The translations under genes were made by a program, and so were the position numbers. Positions 36,755 through 46,016 of a DNA stretch of 64,000 bases are shown piece by piece. Under the pieces are notes generated by a model that saw only the letters and a program-made list of their open reading frames with translations, did no database searches and was not told the origin of the DNA. How positions within the stretch are numbered: the stretch's first letter is position 1; each line of letters begins with the position of its first letter. Source of the DNA: Allobosea caraganae (GTDB lineage: Bacteria > Pseudomonadota > Alphaproteobacteria > Rhizobiales > Beijerinckiaceae); NCBI RefSeq assembly GCF_003351345.1, contig NZ_QQTO01000016.1:62001-126000 (forward strand). The letters are read 5' to 3'.

Positions 36755-37470
36755 TAGCGGAACTCACGCATCCGCCGCTCCTCCATCACGTCGATTGATA
36801 TTTCGTCTAGCTTGCACATCGACTGATCGATAGCCTGCTCCCAGAGCCTGACTTGCTGCTCAAGTCGCTCCTCGGAAAGCACCACGTTTTTGATCTGCTG
36901 AAGGCATTTCTGCTCCAAGGCGAACGTGCTGAGACCGTAGGCTGCCAGTTCAGCTATGATATCTTCCTTCGCAGGAACGTCATACACCGGCAGCTCCAGA
37001 GTGATCTCGTGTCGCGCAAGGACGTTGCGCATCCGGGTTATGGCGAGGGGCGTCTGTTCAGGCCAGCCTTGCTGATAGGTAACATATCCAAAGGCAAGGC
37101 GCGTGGCACCGAACAAGCGAGCGACGGCGCCGGACACAACAACATAAGCATGGTGGCAAGGCAGGCAGGTCGTCTCATAGAAGGAGGTGTCGGTCCGCAA
37201 CTCCGTTGGCTGGCGCACTTGAAGCCAGGAGGTTTCTGGCGGAAGGAAAGGTGCGAGCTCGCGAAGCCTGGTTTTGACCCGCTCGATTCCAACGAGGTGC
37301 CCGGACGTAACGGTTACGAGCACCATCGGGGCGCCATCGGTAGCCATACGTAGCGCGGCGAGAGTCGAATCGCGGCCGCCGGAGAACATCAGAAGACGTC
37401 CAGCCGGCTTAATGCGGTTCATGGCGCCCGCAAAAGAGAGCTCCTCACCAGTCACAAGAGATGCTCCCAA
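36754..37470 (-). CDS. PP-loop ATP pyrophosphatase, QueC/ExsB-like
   Basis: This 238-residue protein has the PP-loop motif LLMFSGGRDSTLAALRM near residues 26-42, as in QueC, tRNA thiolation enzymes and QatC-like defence proteins. ETTCLPCHHAYVVVSGAVARLFGATRLAFG carries a CxxCH pair and a typical second-half motif. A final cysteine near residue 205 could complete a metal site. These enzymes activate a substrate with ATP, releasing pyrophosphate. TTG at 37470 has GGTGGAA upstream; an ATG at 37422 is the alternative. It is the first gene of the leftward operon and its stop overlaps the next start. Confidence 0.72.
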   Translation of the reverse strand: MGASLVTGEELSFAGAMNRIKPAGRLLMFSGGRDSTLAALRMATDGAPMVLVTVTSGHLVGIERVKTRLRELAPFLPPETSWLQVRQPTELRTDTSFYETTCLPCHHAYVVVSGAVARLFGATRLAFGYVTYQQGWPEQTPLAITRMRNVLARHEITLELPVYDVPAKEDIIAELAAYGLSTFALEQKCLQQIKNVVLSEERLEQQVRLWEQAIDQSMCKLDEISIDVMEERRMREFR

Positions 37471-38218
37471 GGCAATTCCACCGCGTCCGGCCGAGAGTTA
37501 GATTCCACGGGTGTACTGATTCTTTGAATACAGGCACTGCCAACAATCCATAACACGTTTTTTAGAGTACGCGGCAAGGCCGTTCCCATGCATTAATATT
37601 TGTGCGCTTGGCTAGCCTTTACATGTGGGTAGGTCGTTTACGAAACCCAAAGATCGCGCGTTTTGCTAACCTTTACTCCTCCAGGTTCATGCGGCGGGGG
37701 CAACGATCGAAGTTGGAAATGTTGCTGACGCAGGAAATTTGCGCTGAAGGTTCCCCTGCGATAGACGTGAGTTAGTCGTCCGTCCAAAATATCTGCGCCG
37801 CACTTCCGGACCCGGTCCGGTAAAATGGCCAAAGGGCGCAAACGGACATGCACCAGATTCGCAGCGCTCGAAGTACACTAATGCCCTTGCGCTTCGCATG
37901 AAACCGAACTTCGTGAAGTTCGCAAGATGTGTGCGTGTGTAGTACACGCACCCACTTGGCAAGGGGCCCCGCTGGCGCGTCCCCGTTGCATCCCCTCGGC
38001 CTTGGCGCATGAACCGGTATCGAACCGTCATGCACCATCCAACCGTATCGCCGGTTGAACACTCGCCAGGCTTGGAGATGTCCCTCTCCACCGGCACCGA
38101 GCCATGGACAACCCGCTGCCGGGTCGATCGCCACTCAGGGGAGCGTTCCATCTGCCCCTGAGAACCCCATGACCGAAGGAGATGGCGCTCTCCCTCGGAA
38201 CCCATCGAAGGCCCCCGA
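37471..38218. other. Gene-poor spacer between two defence-like operons
   Basis: No convincing gene is seen in 750 bases; short open frames on the minus strand lack family resemblance and start signals. A perfect inverted repeat lies at 37931-37951 (GTGCGTGT, GTAGT, ACACGCAC). Two related segments (GCTAGCCTTTACATG and GCTAACCTTTACTCC) occur near 37610 and 37665. The promoter of the six-gene operon should lie close to 37480-37600. Confidence 0.55.
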
Positions 38219-40696
38219 TCAAACCTCAATCGGAATAGCATTCCGGATATCGACGCTTGCCGCGATCGGGGTGTACAGGTCGATGTCCACATTGCGCGTC
38301 TTCATGGTGACGATGAGCGCGTAACGAGTCGCCTTGTTGCAATATTCGGCAGACGCCCTGGTACGCCACCAGCCGTTCACCGGCTTGATGCAGAGTTTGT
38401 CCCGCCCGAGCAATTCGATCGCGGGTCCGCTCCAGATATCGCAATGCAAAGACCCCGCAGAGATGCTCTGCGGGCCGAGAAGCCAGCGATTATCATCGGG
38501 CTCGGTACGCGGCGCCACGCGAGGGTCCTCGCGTTCCGAAGCGTTTACCCGCTTCTGGAAATTCGAGATGGATTCATTCTTGCGGCGAAGATCGAAGCGC
38601 AGCCCATGCGACTGATAGCGCTGCGGGTCGACATTGGCCGAAAGGCCCGGATTCGGATCGATGAAATACGACAACGTGACCTTCATCTCGACCGGCTCAT
38701 TGCCCAATTCTTCGAGCGTCTGGCGGGGGAGAGGAAGATCGTAATAATGACACTCGTTGAATTTCCGGCTTCCTTGTAGCCGGAAGGGCTGGATCGGACT
38801 TTGCGATATCAGCGCCAAATGGTTTCGCGAGGATGCCGCCGCGCGTTCAAGGCTCGGCACGCCATAGCCGAAGCGCCGAACCAACTCGTAGTTGTCCTTC
38901 TTCCCGCCGGCGGTTGCGAAAGCGGCAAGCATTGGCTGCGTCCACTCGGCGCTGTGAATGATGAGCGCGCGAATGGTCTCGGGCCAGTAGTCGGGGTGCG
39001 CGGCGCTCAGTTGGGCGGCCAACCGTCCCGCCTGTGCCGTGGCAGCGCTCGTCGCTTGAAACGGTACGAGCGGCTGCCTGTCGACGTCCCTTCCTGTCGA
39101 CAGCAGCGATAAGGAGTCGACCGTGAGCACTTCATTCCCGGAGGGGCTCACCGCACGATTGCCCGCTTCGAGCACGATCTCCGGCTTGAACGGAGCCCGT
39201 CCCTGCGGCCACGCAACCGACGTCCGGCTATATGGGCTTAGTTGCCCGGCGGCGCAGAAAGGCCGCCAATCCTCATATCCGGCGTCGTTTACATTGATCA
39301 GGTCGGTGTACCCGCCGACTGTCAGCGCGTTCCACGCTTGCGCGGGATCCTCGACGGGATACATATCCTGCGACCGGATACGCCGAAATTCGATCTCCGG
39401 GGCGATGTTGCCGGTCGAGACGACGAAAAGCCGCTTCGGAGAGCTGGCATCGTCGCCGATCATCGTTCCGGCCGCCGCCTGATCGATGGCGGCGCTCCAG
39501 GTCGTAGCCATCGAACCGGACACATCCTTGTTCGTGACGGCCATGCAGAACACGCGGGCTCGCTCGGGCGCTGTGATTTCCGGCAGTGATATGGCCGCTT
39601 GTGTGAGCACGCCGTAGCTGTGCGGATCATTGGCTTCGAACCCGTCAGGGGGCAGGACCTTGACCGATTCCAGGCGATGCTGAAGCACCCGCTCGGATTG
39701 ATCGCCCAGTTGGGCGGTGAGATCACCGTGCAGGGCGAGACCGGCCATGGCCGTCCCGTGCCCCATTCCGTCGTGATCGTCCGTCCCCCAATCCCTGTCG
39801 ATCACATGCATGTCGCCATTCGCGAGAGCGGGCTCGATCAGCATATGTGCCCTGTTGACGCCCGTATCGAGCAGGCAGACAGCGGGAGCAGTCGACGGCG
39901 GCCAGATGACCCTCGTTGCGAGGTCTTCCGACCATTCATGCTGGCTATCGCGCACCTCGTCCGTGAAAAACACCGGCGAGTCGCTGGCCCTGCGCAATTC
40001 CGCGATCGCTCCGGTCGCAAACAGTATCAGCTCGATATCGGCCCGCGTTGCCAGAACCGGAATAACCACCGCCTCGGGAAAATAGAGCCTTCTGTCCCCG
40101 TTCGCCGCCCGGACTCCGAGCCGTTCGCAGACCTCATCGATCTTCGCTTCGCTATTTTTCCAGCACCAAAGCGCCCACCAAATCTGGTCGGACGGGTTTT
40201 TGGGTAAGGCCTCGGGGTCATCGGTCCAGAATGTCTCAAGCCTCGCGCGCCGGAACGCTTCGATCGGCTCCACGAAGGATTTCATCGGGGGCTGCCTCGC
40301 AACCACCGACAGCGGTCCGTTGGTGTAATCTTCTAGAATCCGCTCCAATGCGCTCCGTGCATGATCGGGGACATAGAGCGCGACGGTCCTCTGGTCATCC
40401 GGCTTGACCGCTCCTGGCCGAACGCCATCCGTCTTGCGCTCCAGAATATCTGCCTTCGTTCCCCGACGAAGTTCGACCTCTAGAAACGTGCCCTCGGGAG
40501 GCTCCAGCCGATCGTCCGACGGCATGGCCGCATCCGCTGCCGCGAACGCAACGTTCAATTCATTTTGAAGGCGCCGGCCATGCTCGCCCCGTATCCGAAC
40601 CGCGCTTCCGCCGTTCGGGGAGCCCGAGCCTGCATAGGGGCTGGAAGACCGAAACGCCGCGATGTCGATATGAGGCAGATCAAATCGGGTCGGCAT
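38219..40696 (-). CDS. ietS: S8 family serine peptidase, IetS-like
   Basis: This 825-residue subtilase has the complete catalytic set: aspartate in CLLDTGVN (D277), histidine in MGHGTAMAGLAL (H313), oxyanion asparagine in VVSTGNIAPE (N430) and serine in QATSAATAQAG (S550). There is no signal peptide, so it acts in the cytoplasm. It lies four bases after an AAA ATPase gene. This pair matches the IetA/IetS layout known from an Agrobacterium Ti plasmid and later listed among phage-defence systems, where the protease is the toxic part. The gene name is assigned by this layout. Confidence 0.75.
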   Translation of the reverse strand: MPTRFDLPHIDIAAFRSSSPYAGSGSPNGGSAVRIRGEHGRRLQNELNVAFAAADAAMPSDDRLEPPEGTFLEVELRRGTKADILERKTDGVRPGAVKPDDQRTVALYVPDHARSALERILEDYTNGPLSVVARQPPMKSFVEPIEAFRRARLETFWTDDPEALPKNPSDQIWWALWCWKNSEAKIDEVCERLGVRAANGDRRLYFPEAVVIPVLATRADIELILFATGAIAELRRASDSPVFFTDEVRDSQHEWSEDLATRVIWPPSTAPAVCLLDTGVNRAHMLIEPALANGDMHVIDRDWGTDDHDGMGHGTAMAGLALHGDLTAQLGDQSERVLQHRLESVKVLPPDGFEANDPHSYGVLTQAAISLPEITAPERARVFCMAVTNKDVSGSMATTWSAAIDQAAAGTMIGDDASSPKRLFVVSTGNIAPEIEFRRIRSQDMYPVEDPAQAWNALTVGGYTDLINVNDAGYEDWRPFCAAGQLSPYSRTSVAWPQGRAPFKPEIVLEAGNRAVSPSGNEVLTVDSLSLLSTGRDVDRQPLVPFQATSAATAQAGRLAAQLSAAHPDYWPETIRALIIHSAEWTQPMLAAFATAGGKKDNYELVRRFGYGVPSLERAAASSRNHLALISQSPIQPFRLQGSRKFNECHYYDLPLPRQTLEELGNEPVEMKVTLSYFIDPNPGLSANVDPQRYQSHGLRFDLRRKNESISNFQKRVNASEREDPRVAPRTEPDDNRWLLGPQSISAGSLHCDIWSGPAIELLGRDKLCIKPVNGWWRTRASAEYCNKATRYALIVTMKTRNVDIDLYTPIAASVDIRNAIPIEV

Positions 40697-40700
40697 AAAT

Positions 40701-41702
40701 TCAGGACCTGCCGGCTTCTAAAAATGCCACCCGCATTTCCTGGCGTTCGTGAAGGCGTAAGAGCAGATCGTCGGTGGTGATCTGATTGCGCTCGTCCAGA
40801 ATGGCGGTTTTGACCGCATCATCAGCAGCGCGAACGATCTCCGACTGGCTCAGATTCACAGCCGCTTCGATGATCTTTTTCCAGGCGAGCCGCTGCGCTT
40901 TCATCGGACGCAGGTTTGCGCCGATGATTTCTTTGATTTGCTCATCCGACGGAGCCTCAAACTCCAAGACCTGATCGTACCGGCGAAGCAAGGCACGATC
41001 GAGCAACGACGGATGGTTCGTGGAGCACACAATCAGGCTGTCGGTCGAATTGCCCTCCTCCATGAACTGGAGGAAGGAATTCAGAACGCGGCGCATTTCC
41101 GCGACATCGTTGGTAGCGGTTCTCTGACCGCCGACGGCGTCAAACTCATCGAACAGATAAACGCCGCGATGCTTGGCTGTTTCGTCGAAGATCAGACGCA
41201 GCTTTGCGGCCGTCTCGCCCATGAAGCGCGTTATGAGCGTCTCGAGGCGAATGACGAAGAGCGGCAGATTGAGTTCTCCAGCCAGCGCCTCTGCCGACAT
41301 GGTTTTTCCTGACCCCGGAGGACCGACGAACAGGAGGCGCCGAACAGGCGTTTTGCCGTGTTCCCGAAGCCAATCCCGCTTGCGCTGCTGGCGAAGGATG
41401 TCGGAGATTCGTCCGAGCAGACGTTCGTTGAGAACCACGTCCTTGAGCTTGAACCGCGCATGGCGCATTTCGAGCAATCCTTCGAGATTGCCTCGCGGCA
41501 ACGCGAAGGAGATCGCAACAGACGCCCCGGTCGATTTTTTTGCACGAGCCTTGTCGATTTCGGCGCGCATATCTTCGGCAGTTTGCCTGCGCCCCTGACG
41601 AGCTTCGGCAGCAGCCACCTGGAGAGCGATCGAGAAAAACGTCTCGTCATCACCCTCGGCGCGGCTTCTGAGCATTGCCAGTATTTGTTTTGCGCTCGAC
41701 AC
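40701..41702 (-). CDS. ietA: AAA family ATPase, IetA-like
   Basis: The 333-residue protein has a helical N-terminal part (SAKQILAMLRSRAEGDDETFFSIALQVAAAEARQG). An AAA module follows with Walker A LLFVGPPGSGKTMSAEAL (about residues 127-134), Walker B YLFDEFDAVGG (about 185) and an arginine-rich second region (LLDRALLRRYDQVLEF). It partners the downstream S8 protease. In IetAS the ATPase is described as the antitoxin or regulator. I use the GTG at 41702, with GGAGG upstream, because the family N-terminus starts there; an open frame extends to 41798. Confidence 0.78.
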   Translation of the reverse strand: MSSAKQILAMLRSRAEGDDETFFSIALQVAAAEARQGRRQTAEDMRAEIDKARAKKSTGASVAISFALPRGNLEGLLEMRHARFKLKDVVLNERLLGRISDILRQQRKRDWLREHGKTPVRRLLFVGPPGSGKTMSAEALAGELNLPLFVIRLETLITRFMGETAAKLRLIFDETAKHRGVYLFDEFDAVGGQRTATNDVAEMRRVLNSFLQFMEEGNSTDSLIVCSTNHPSLLDRALLRRYDQVLEFEAPSDEQIKEIIGANLRPMKAQRLAWKKIIEAAVNLSQSEIVRAADDAVKTAILDERNQITTDDLLLRLHERQEMRVAFLEAGRS

Positions 41703-42318
41703 TTGCGGCGGGCCTCCAGTCCTACCGAATCTTACTATAAATTGGCACCAGAACGAAGATGAGTTTTTGCGCCGTCCCCTTTCATGAGGTCCGATCATAT
41801 TAGAATTATCTTATACTATTCAAACAGTTAGTTTTAGAGAGGCGATGGCCGTCTCCGCCCCATAGGGCGGACTGCGCTCTATTCCGCCGGACGTATCACC
41901 GGCTCCACCGAACCCGTGTGCGGTTTCGGCCCATGCGGGTGACGATCGCTGACGGGAAGATCTGTGGCGGCGGCCGTGTAGCCGCCAGGCTTGGGTGAGA
42001 CGCGCCGCTGTCGCGCGCGTGAACCCTCTTTTCCAGCTTACACCGACGCCGAAGGCTTGCCCAAGGCCGCGAAGTCCGGGCCGCCCGCTCCATTCGGCCA
42101 GCCGCTACGCTGGTCTGGCCTCCCGTGTTGCCCGGACCGCGCTGTGCGCGCCCCAAGGGGTTCGGACCTTGGAGCCTTCGTCTTTCGGTCGAGACGTCGC
42201 CCGCCTGTCGGCGGGTTAAGGGGCGACGCTCGGCGCTGGCCAAGGGTTCATGCGCGGCTTTTTCAGAAGAAAGGAAAGGGCTTCGCAGATTCAACCCTTA
42301 CCCAAGAAAGACAGCACC
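41703..42318. other. Long leader region upstream of ParB-like gene
   Basis: No gene is supported in about 615 bases; one frame is open from 42250 but lacks a start signal. At 42083-42096 and 42120-42130 lie the blocks GCCCGCTCCATTCG and CTCCCGTGTTG, which also occur before the DUF736-like gene at 49245-49279. The region is otherwise GC-rich, with several small inverted repeats. Confidence 0.5.
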
Positions 42319-43995
42319 ATGAAACTGCATCATATCGACCTCACCAACCTCAAACCCTCACCCCTCAATGTCCGCAAACATGGCGGCGAGGATGTCTCCG
42401 ACCTCGTCCCGCTGATCCGCAAGCTCGGCGTTCTGCAACCGCTTCTGGTCAGGCCCAACTGCGAAGGCTTCGAGGTCATCGCCGGTGGCCGCAGATTGAA
42501 AGCCTGCCAGATCGTCGCGGCGGAAGGGGATGAGTCATTCCCGCCCGTGCCCTGCGCCGTGATGGAGGATGGTGACGATGCTGCCGCCATCGAGGCATCC
42601 TTGGCCGAGAACATTGCCCGTCTGCCGATGGACGAGATCGACCAGTATCAGGCTTTCGCCGCGCTGGTGAAGGAGGGGCGGACACTCTCGGATATCGCCG
42701 ACCAGTTCGGCGTGACCGAGCGGCTGGTCAAGCAGCGCTTGGCGATTGCCAACCTTATCCCGCAGGTGCTGACCCTTCTGCGCAAGGACGAGATCGGCGG
42801 CGACACCATGAGGGCTTTGACGCTGGCAACCAAGGCACAGCAGAAGACATGGCTGAAACGCTTCCGCGACCCGGGGGATCGTGCCCCGCAAGGCCGACAG
42901 CTTCGTCAGTGGCTGCTCGGCGGGGAGCAGATTGCGACCTCGGTCGCGATCTTCCCGCCGGAGGCCTACACCGGAGCGATCGTCACCGACCTGTTCGGGG
43001 AGGAGGCGTATTTCGCCGACCCCGAGGCGTTCTGGTCGTTGCAGATGGCGGCGGTGGCCGAGAAGATCGAGGCCTATCGCCAGCGCGGCTGGAGCGACAT
43101 CGTCGTGCTGGAGAAGGGTTCCTATTGGTATGGCTACGAGTACCGCAAGGCGACCAAGAAGGAGGGCGGCAAGGTCTTCGTCACCCTGACCCATAGCGGC
43201 GAGGTGACGTTTCACGAGGGATTCGTGACCGAGAAGGAAGCCCGCCGCAAACAGGCCGTCGCGGATCGCAGCGATGGCATAGAGATCGAGGACAAGGCCT
43301 CCCGACCCGAGCTGACCAAGGCCGCGCTCAACTATGTCGATTTGCACCGTCATGCGGCGGTCAGGGCCGCGCTTTTGAACGAAGGCGGCATCGCGCTTCG
43401 CCTGATGGGCGCGCATACGATTGCGGGGTCGAACCACTGGCGGGTCGAGGCCGATCCCTGCCGCGCCGACAAGCATGAGACGGAGGCCAGCCTGTCATCA
43501 TCCGAGGCGACGACTGCTGTAGCCCAGGAAGAACGGGCTGTGCTGGCGCTTCTCGAACTGGACGAGGACGGCGCGGTCATGGGAAATCGTCATGCCGATA
43601 TCGGCGCGGTGTTCCAGGCTTTGCTCGGGCTCGAGGATGGCGATGTCCTGCGCATCCTGACCTTCGTCATGGCGCAGAGCTTGAGTGTGGGGACGGCTCT
43701 GGTCGATACGCTCGGCAGTCTCTTGAGCGTGGACATGGGTGCGATGTGGCAGGCGGACGATGCCTTCCTCGGTCTGATTCGTGATCGCCAGACGCTCCTG
43801 CCCATGCTGGAGGATATCGGCGGCAAGGCTGTCGCCGAAGTTCACAAGGCCAGTCCGGCGAAGGTGCTCCGCTCGATCATCCGGCAATGCGCCACAGGCG
43901 ATGGCCGCGAGAAGGTCGAAGGCTGGGTGCCGCCCTATCTGGCCTTCCCGGCCAAGGGCTACACCGAACGCGGCGGTATCCCGCAGACAGCCTAG
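42319..43995 (+). CDS. ParB/RepB/Spo0J-like partition domain protein
   Basis: This 558-residue protein has a ParB N-terminal domain (IDLTNLKPSPLNVRKHG, then GVLQPLLVRPN and FEVIAGGRRLKA). A helix-turn-helix region follows (EGRTLSDIADQFGVTERLVKQRLAIANL). The C-terminal 350 residues are of unknown fold. Such long ParB-like proteins are common on plasmids and integrated elements of Hyphomicrobiales, where their task is not settled. No ParA partner is adjacent. The ATG at 42319 follows AAGAAAGACAGC. A strong terminator follows the stop. Confidence 0.85.
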   Translation: MKLHHIDLTNLKPSPLNVRKHGGEDVSDLVPLIRKLGVLQPLLVRPNCEGFEVIAGGRRLKACQIVAAEGDESFPPVPCAVMEDGDDAAAIEASLAENIARLPMDEIDQYQAFAALVKEGRTLSDIADQFGVTERLVKQRLAIANLIPQVLTLLRKDEIGGDTMRALTLATKAQQKTWLKRFRDPGDRAPQGRQLRQWLLGGEQIATSVAIFPPEAYTGAIVTDLFGEEAYFADPEAFWSLQMAAVAEKIEAYRQRGWSDIVVLEKGSYWYGYEYRKATKKEGGKVFVTLTHSGEVTFHEGFVTEKEARRKQAVADRSDGIEIEDKASRPELTKAALNYVDLHRHAAVRAALLNEGGIALRLMGAHTIAGSNHWRVEADPCRADKHETEASLSSSEATTAVAQEERAVLALLELDEDGAVMGNRHADIGAVFQALLGLEDGDVLRILTFVMAQSLSVGTALVDTLGSLLSVDMGAMWQADDAFLGLIRDRQTLLPMLEDIGGKAVAEVHKASPAKVLRSIIRQCATGDGREKVEGWVPPYLAFPAKGYTERGGIPQTA

Positions 43996-44015
43996 AAGAC
44001 AGCGCAATATCAGCA

Positions 44016-44070
44016 CCGGAGGGCGACGCGCCCTCCGGAATTTTTTGCGCGGGCGCTTGGGCGCCCGCGC
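44016..44070. terminator. Convergent terminator pair
   Basis: CCGGAGGGCG and CGCCCTCCGG form a 10-bp stem followed by AATTTTTT, ending the ParB-like gene. Directly after it, GCGCGGGCG and CGCCCGCGC around CTTGGG form a second stem that can serve the leftward resolvase gene, whose stop is at 44072. Confidence 0.85.
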
Positions 44071-44071
44071 A

Positions 44072-44668
44072 TTACGGATTGATCGGTGTCATCAGCGCCG
44101 CTTCGGCAACCGGCGACAGTCGCCGCAAGGCGCGCGTCAGGCTCCAGGGCTTTACATCCAGATCCGTCGCGACGCTTTTGACCGTCACAAGGGGATCGGT
44201 CAGCCGTTGTCTGGCATCAGCCAACTGTTCCATCGTCAGTTTCGGAGGTCGCCCGAGGCGAACGCCGCGCCGCCTTGCGGAAGCAAGACCCTCGCGCGTC
44301 CGCTTGATCAGCACCTTGCGTTCGTACTCGGCCACGGCCCCGACGAGTTGGTAGACCAGCATGCCTTCCGGCGTGGCCGTATCGACATGGAGATTGACGA
44401 TGTGGAAGGCCACGCCCTCCTTGAGCAGCCGTTCGGCTTCCAGAACGGCATCGACGATCGAGCGGAAAGCCCGGTCAAGGCTCCACACCACCAGCGTATC
44501 GCCGGCCTTTAGGCGGCGGCGCAGGGCTTTGTAGACTGGCCGGTCGCGGTTGACGGCCGAGACCGTCTCGACATGAAGCTCATCACACAGAGCCAAAAGC
44601 CCGTCTGTCTGCCTGTCATGGCTCTGGTCGGAGGTCGAAACGCGGAGGTAGCCATATCTTTTTGTCAT
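44072..44668 (-). CDS. Resolvase family serine recombinase 1
   Basis: The 198-residue protein has the resolvase catalytic domain (RYGYLRVSTSDQS with the nucleophilic serine; VVWSLDRAFRSIVDA, where one active-site position differs from the usual DRLGR). The E-helix follows (YERKVLIKRTREGLASARRRG), then a C-terminal HTH region (RLGRPPKLTMEQLADARQRL...). Enzymes of this size resolve cointegrates or invert DNA. ATG at 44668 is chosen over a TTG at 44677. A decayed copy of its C-terminal part lies near 48835-48905. Confidence 0.88.
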   Translation of the reverse strand: MTKRYGYLRVSTSDQSHDRQTDGLLALCDELHVETVSAVNRDRPVYKALRRRLKAGDTLVVWSLDRAFRSIVDAVLEAERLLKEGVAFHIVNLHVDTATPEGMLVYQLVGAVAEYERKVLIKRTREGLASARRRGVRLGRPPKLTMEQLADARQRLTDPLVTVKSVATDLDVKPWSLTRALRRLSPVAEAALMTPINP

Positions 44669-44835
44669 TCTACTCAATTACTTAGGGGTTATCCGGCGGT
44701 CAGCCGAAACCACCCTTTTCGTGCGTTCATTGGCAGGCATCCCTACGTTGCATTGGCCAAGTCTAAAACAACTATATTAAATAGATCTTAGCATAATAGC
44801 ATATCTTATGGAAATTTCAACAAATACGGTCGATT

Positions 44836-45183
44836 GTGAGTGTCGTATACGCCAGTAGAATTCTAAAATTTGGCTCGTTATATGCTGTCATGTCTCTGGC
44901 CGTTGCCAACGACGCTGCTGCGCAGACGATGACGGCTGGCGTTGTCATGGAGAAAATGGAAGGCCGAGACCGCTACACCTATGTCGCGGGCATCGTCGAA
45001 GGCCTGGCCCATGCCCGCTTCGTCAAGGATGCCAAGGACACACAAGGCCGCGCCTGCATCTACACCTGGTTCTATAACGACAAGGCCACCATCCAGAAAA
45101 TCTACGAGGCGTTCGAGCGCTATCCCGGCACGTTGCCCGGCGCCATCGTCGGCGCGCTCGCTGCCACGAAATGCGGGGTGTAG
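44836..45183 (+). CDS. Exported hypothetical protein
   Basis: This 115-residue protein starts at a GTG and has a signal peptide (hydrophobic segment SLYAVMSLAVANDAAAQ, cleavage likely after AAA). The mature part has KMEGRDRYTYVAGIVEGLAHARFV, one cysteine in GRACIYTWF and another at the C-terminus (TKCGV), a pattern loosely like Rap1a/Tai-type periplasmic proteins. The function is not known. It directly abuts the next gene, whose ATG begins one base after this stop. Confidence 0.6.
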   Translation: MSVVYASRILKFGSLYAVMSLAVANDAAAQTMTAGVVMEKMEGRDRYTYVAGIVEGLAHARFVKDAKDTQGRACIYTWFYNDKATIQKIYEAFERYPGTLPGAIVGALAATKCGV

Positions 45184-45939
45184 ATGGAACCATTGAGCGT
45201 CAAATCCGCCAGACTGGAATTTACCCTCAGGGCGCAGATCACCGCCGAGCAGCGGCAACGCCTCCTGATGGAAATGGGTGCCCGCCTCAACGCCGAGCGT
45301 AACCAGGCCGAGGTCGAAAAGCGTCGCCGGCAGGATGCTGAATTTTTCGCGAGCATGGAGGCAACTCTCGCCCCGGCGCACAAGATCGAGCAGTTCACCA
45401 TCAAGCTCGATCGCTACGAGACGGCGACGGTGCAGGCGCTCATGGACAATGATCGCGACACCGTCGCCATCCGCGATAAGATCGACGGCATGCTGCTCAA
45501 GGCTCACGCGCTCCCGGACGGCCGGCGCGTGTTCAAAACCGAAGACGGAACGCGCGTCTTCGACGAATTCGGCGCTCAGCTCAAAACTGAGGAGATTGAT
45601 CCGCAGGCGATCGACGACGCCAAGCCGAAATGGGAAGCGTTCGACGCCGCAGGCATCGAGATGGACAGGCTGGCCAAAGAGCGAACCGAACTGATCGATT
45701 ATCAATCCAAGCTCGACAGGTCCCGCGAGCGTGCGAAAGATTCGAAACTCACCGAAGGCGAACTTTCCGCACTCGACAAGGAACTCGGCGAGACTATGCC
45801 GGATCGCGTGCGCAAACTGACCGGCGAACAGAAACCGGATCAGCAACGCGAGCTTGCCGCTGATGTTGTGCCCGACAGTGCACCGCCAAGCACCGACCCT
45901 AATCGGGCCGCTATGGCACCGGCCACCTTCCGACCCTAG
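45184..45939 (+). CDS. Hypothetical coiled-coil protein
   Basis: The 251-residue protein is highly charged and helical. Residues 20-45 (ITAEQRQRLLMEMGARLNAERNQAEVEKRRR) and 155-200 have heptad-like spacing. There is no signal or membrane segment and no recognised domain. Its start adjoins the stop of the exported protein gene, so the two are coupled. Function is unknown; it is part of the accessory island. Confidence 0.6.
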   Translation: MEPLSVKSARLEFTLRAQITAEQRQRLLMEMGARLNAERNQAEVEKRRRQDAEFFASMEATLAPAHKIEQFTIKLDRYETATVQALMDNDRDTVAIRDKIDGMLLKAHALPDGRRVFKTEDGTRVFDEFGAQLKTEEIDPQAIDDAKPKWEAFDAAGIEMDRLAKERTELIDYQSKLDRSRERAKDSKLTEGELSALDKELGETMPDRVRKLTGEQKPDQQRELAADVVPDSAPPSTDPNRAAMAPATFRP

Positions 45940-46016
45940 TCTGAGACAGGCTGCGGCAATCCGCCGTCCTCTAAACCCCTTCTCCGCCGACGAAGCGGAT
46001 GCGCGCTGCGCAACGG

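Noticed and set aside
37687..38292. 201-codon minus-strand open frame in the spacer between the operons
   Set aside because: No ribosome binding site, no family resemblance, and it overlaps the end of the subtilase gene in another frame.
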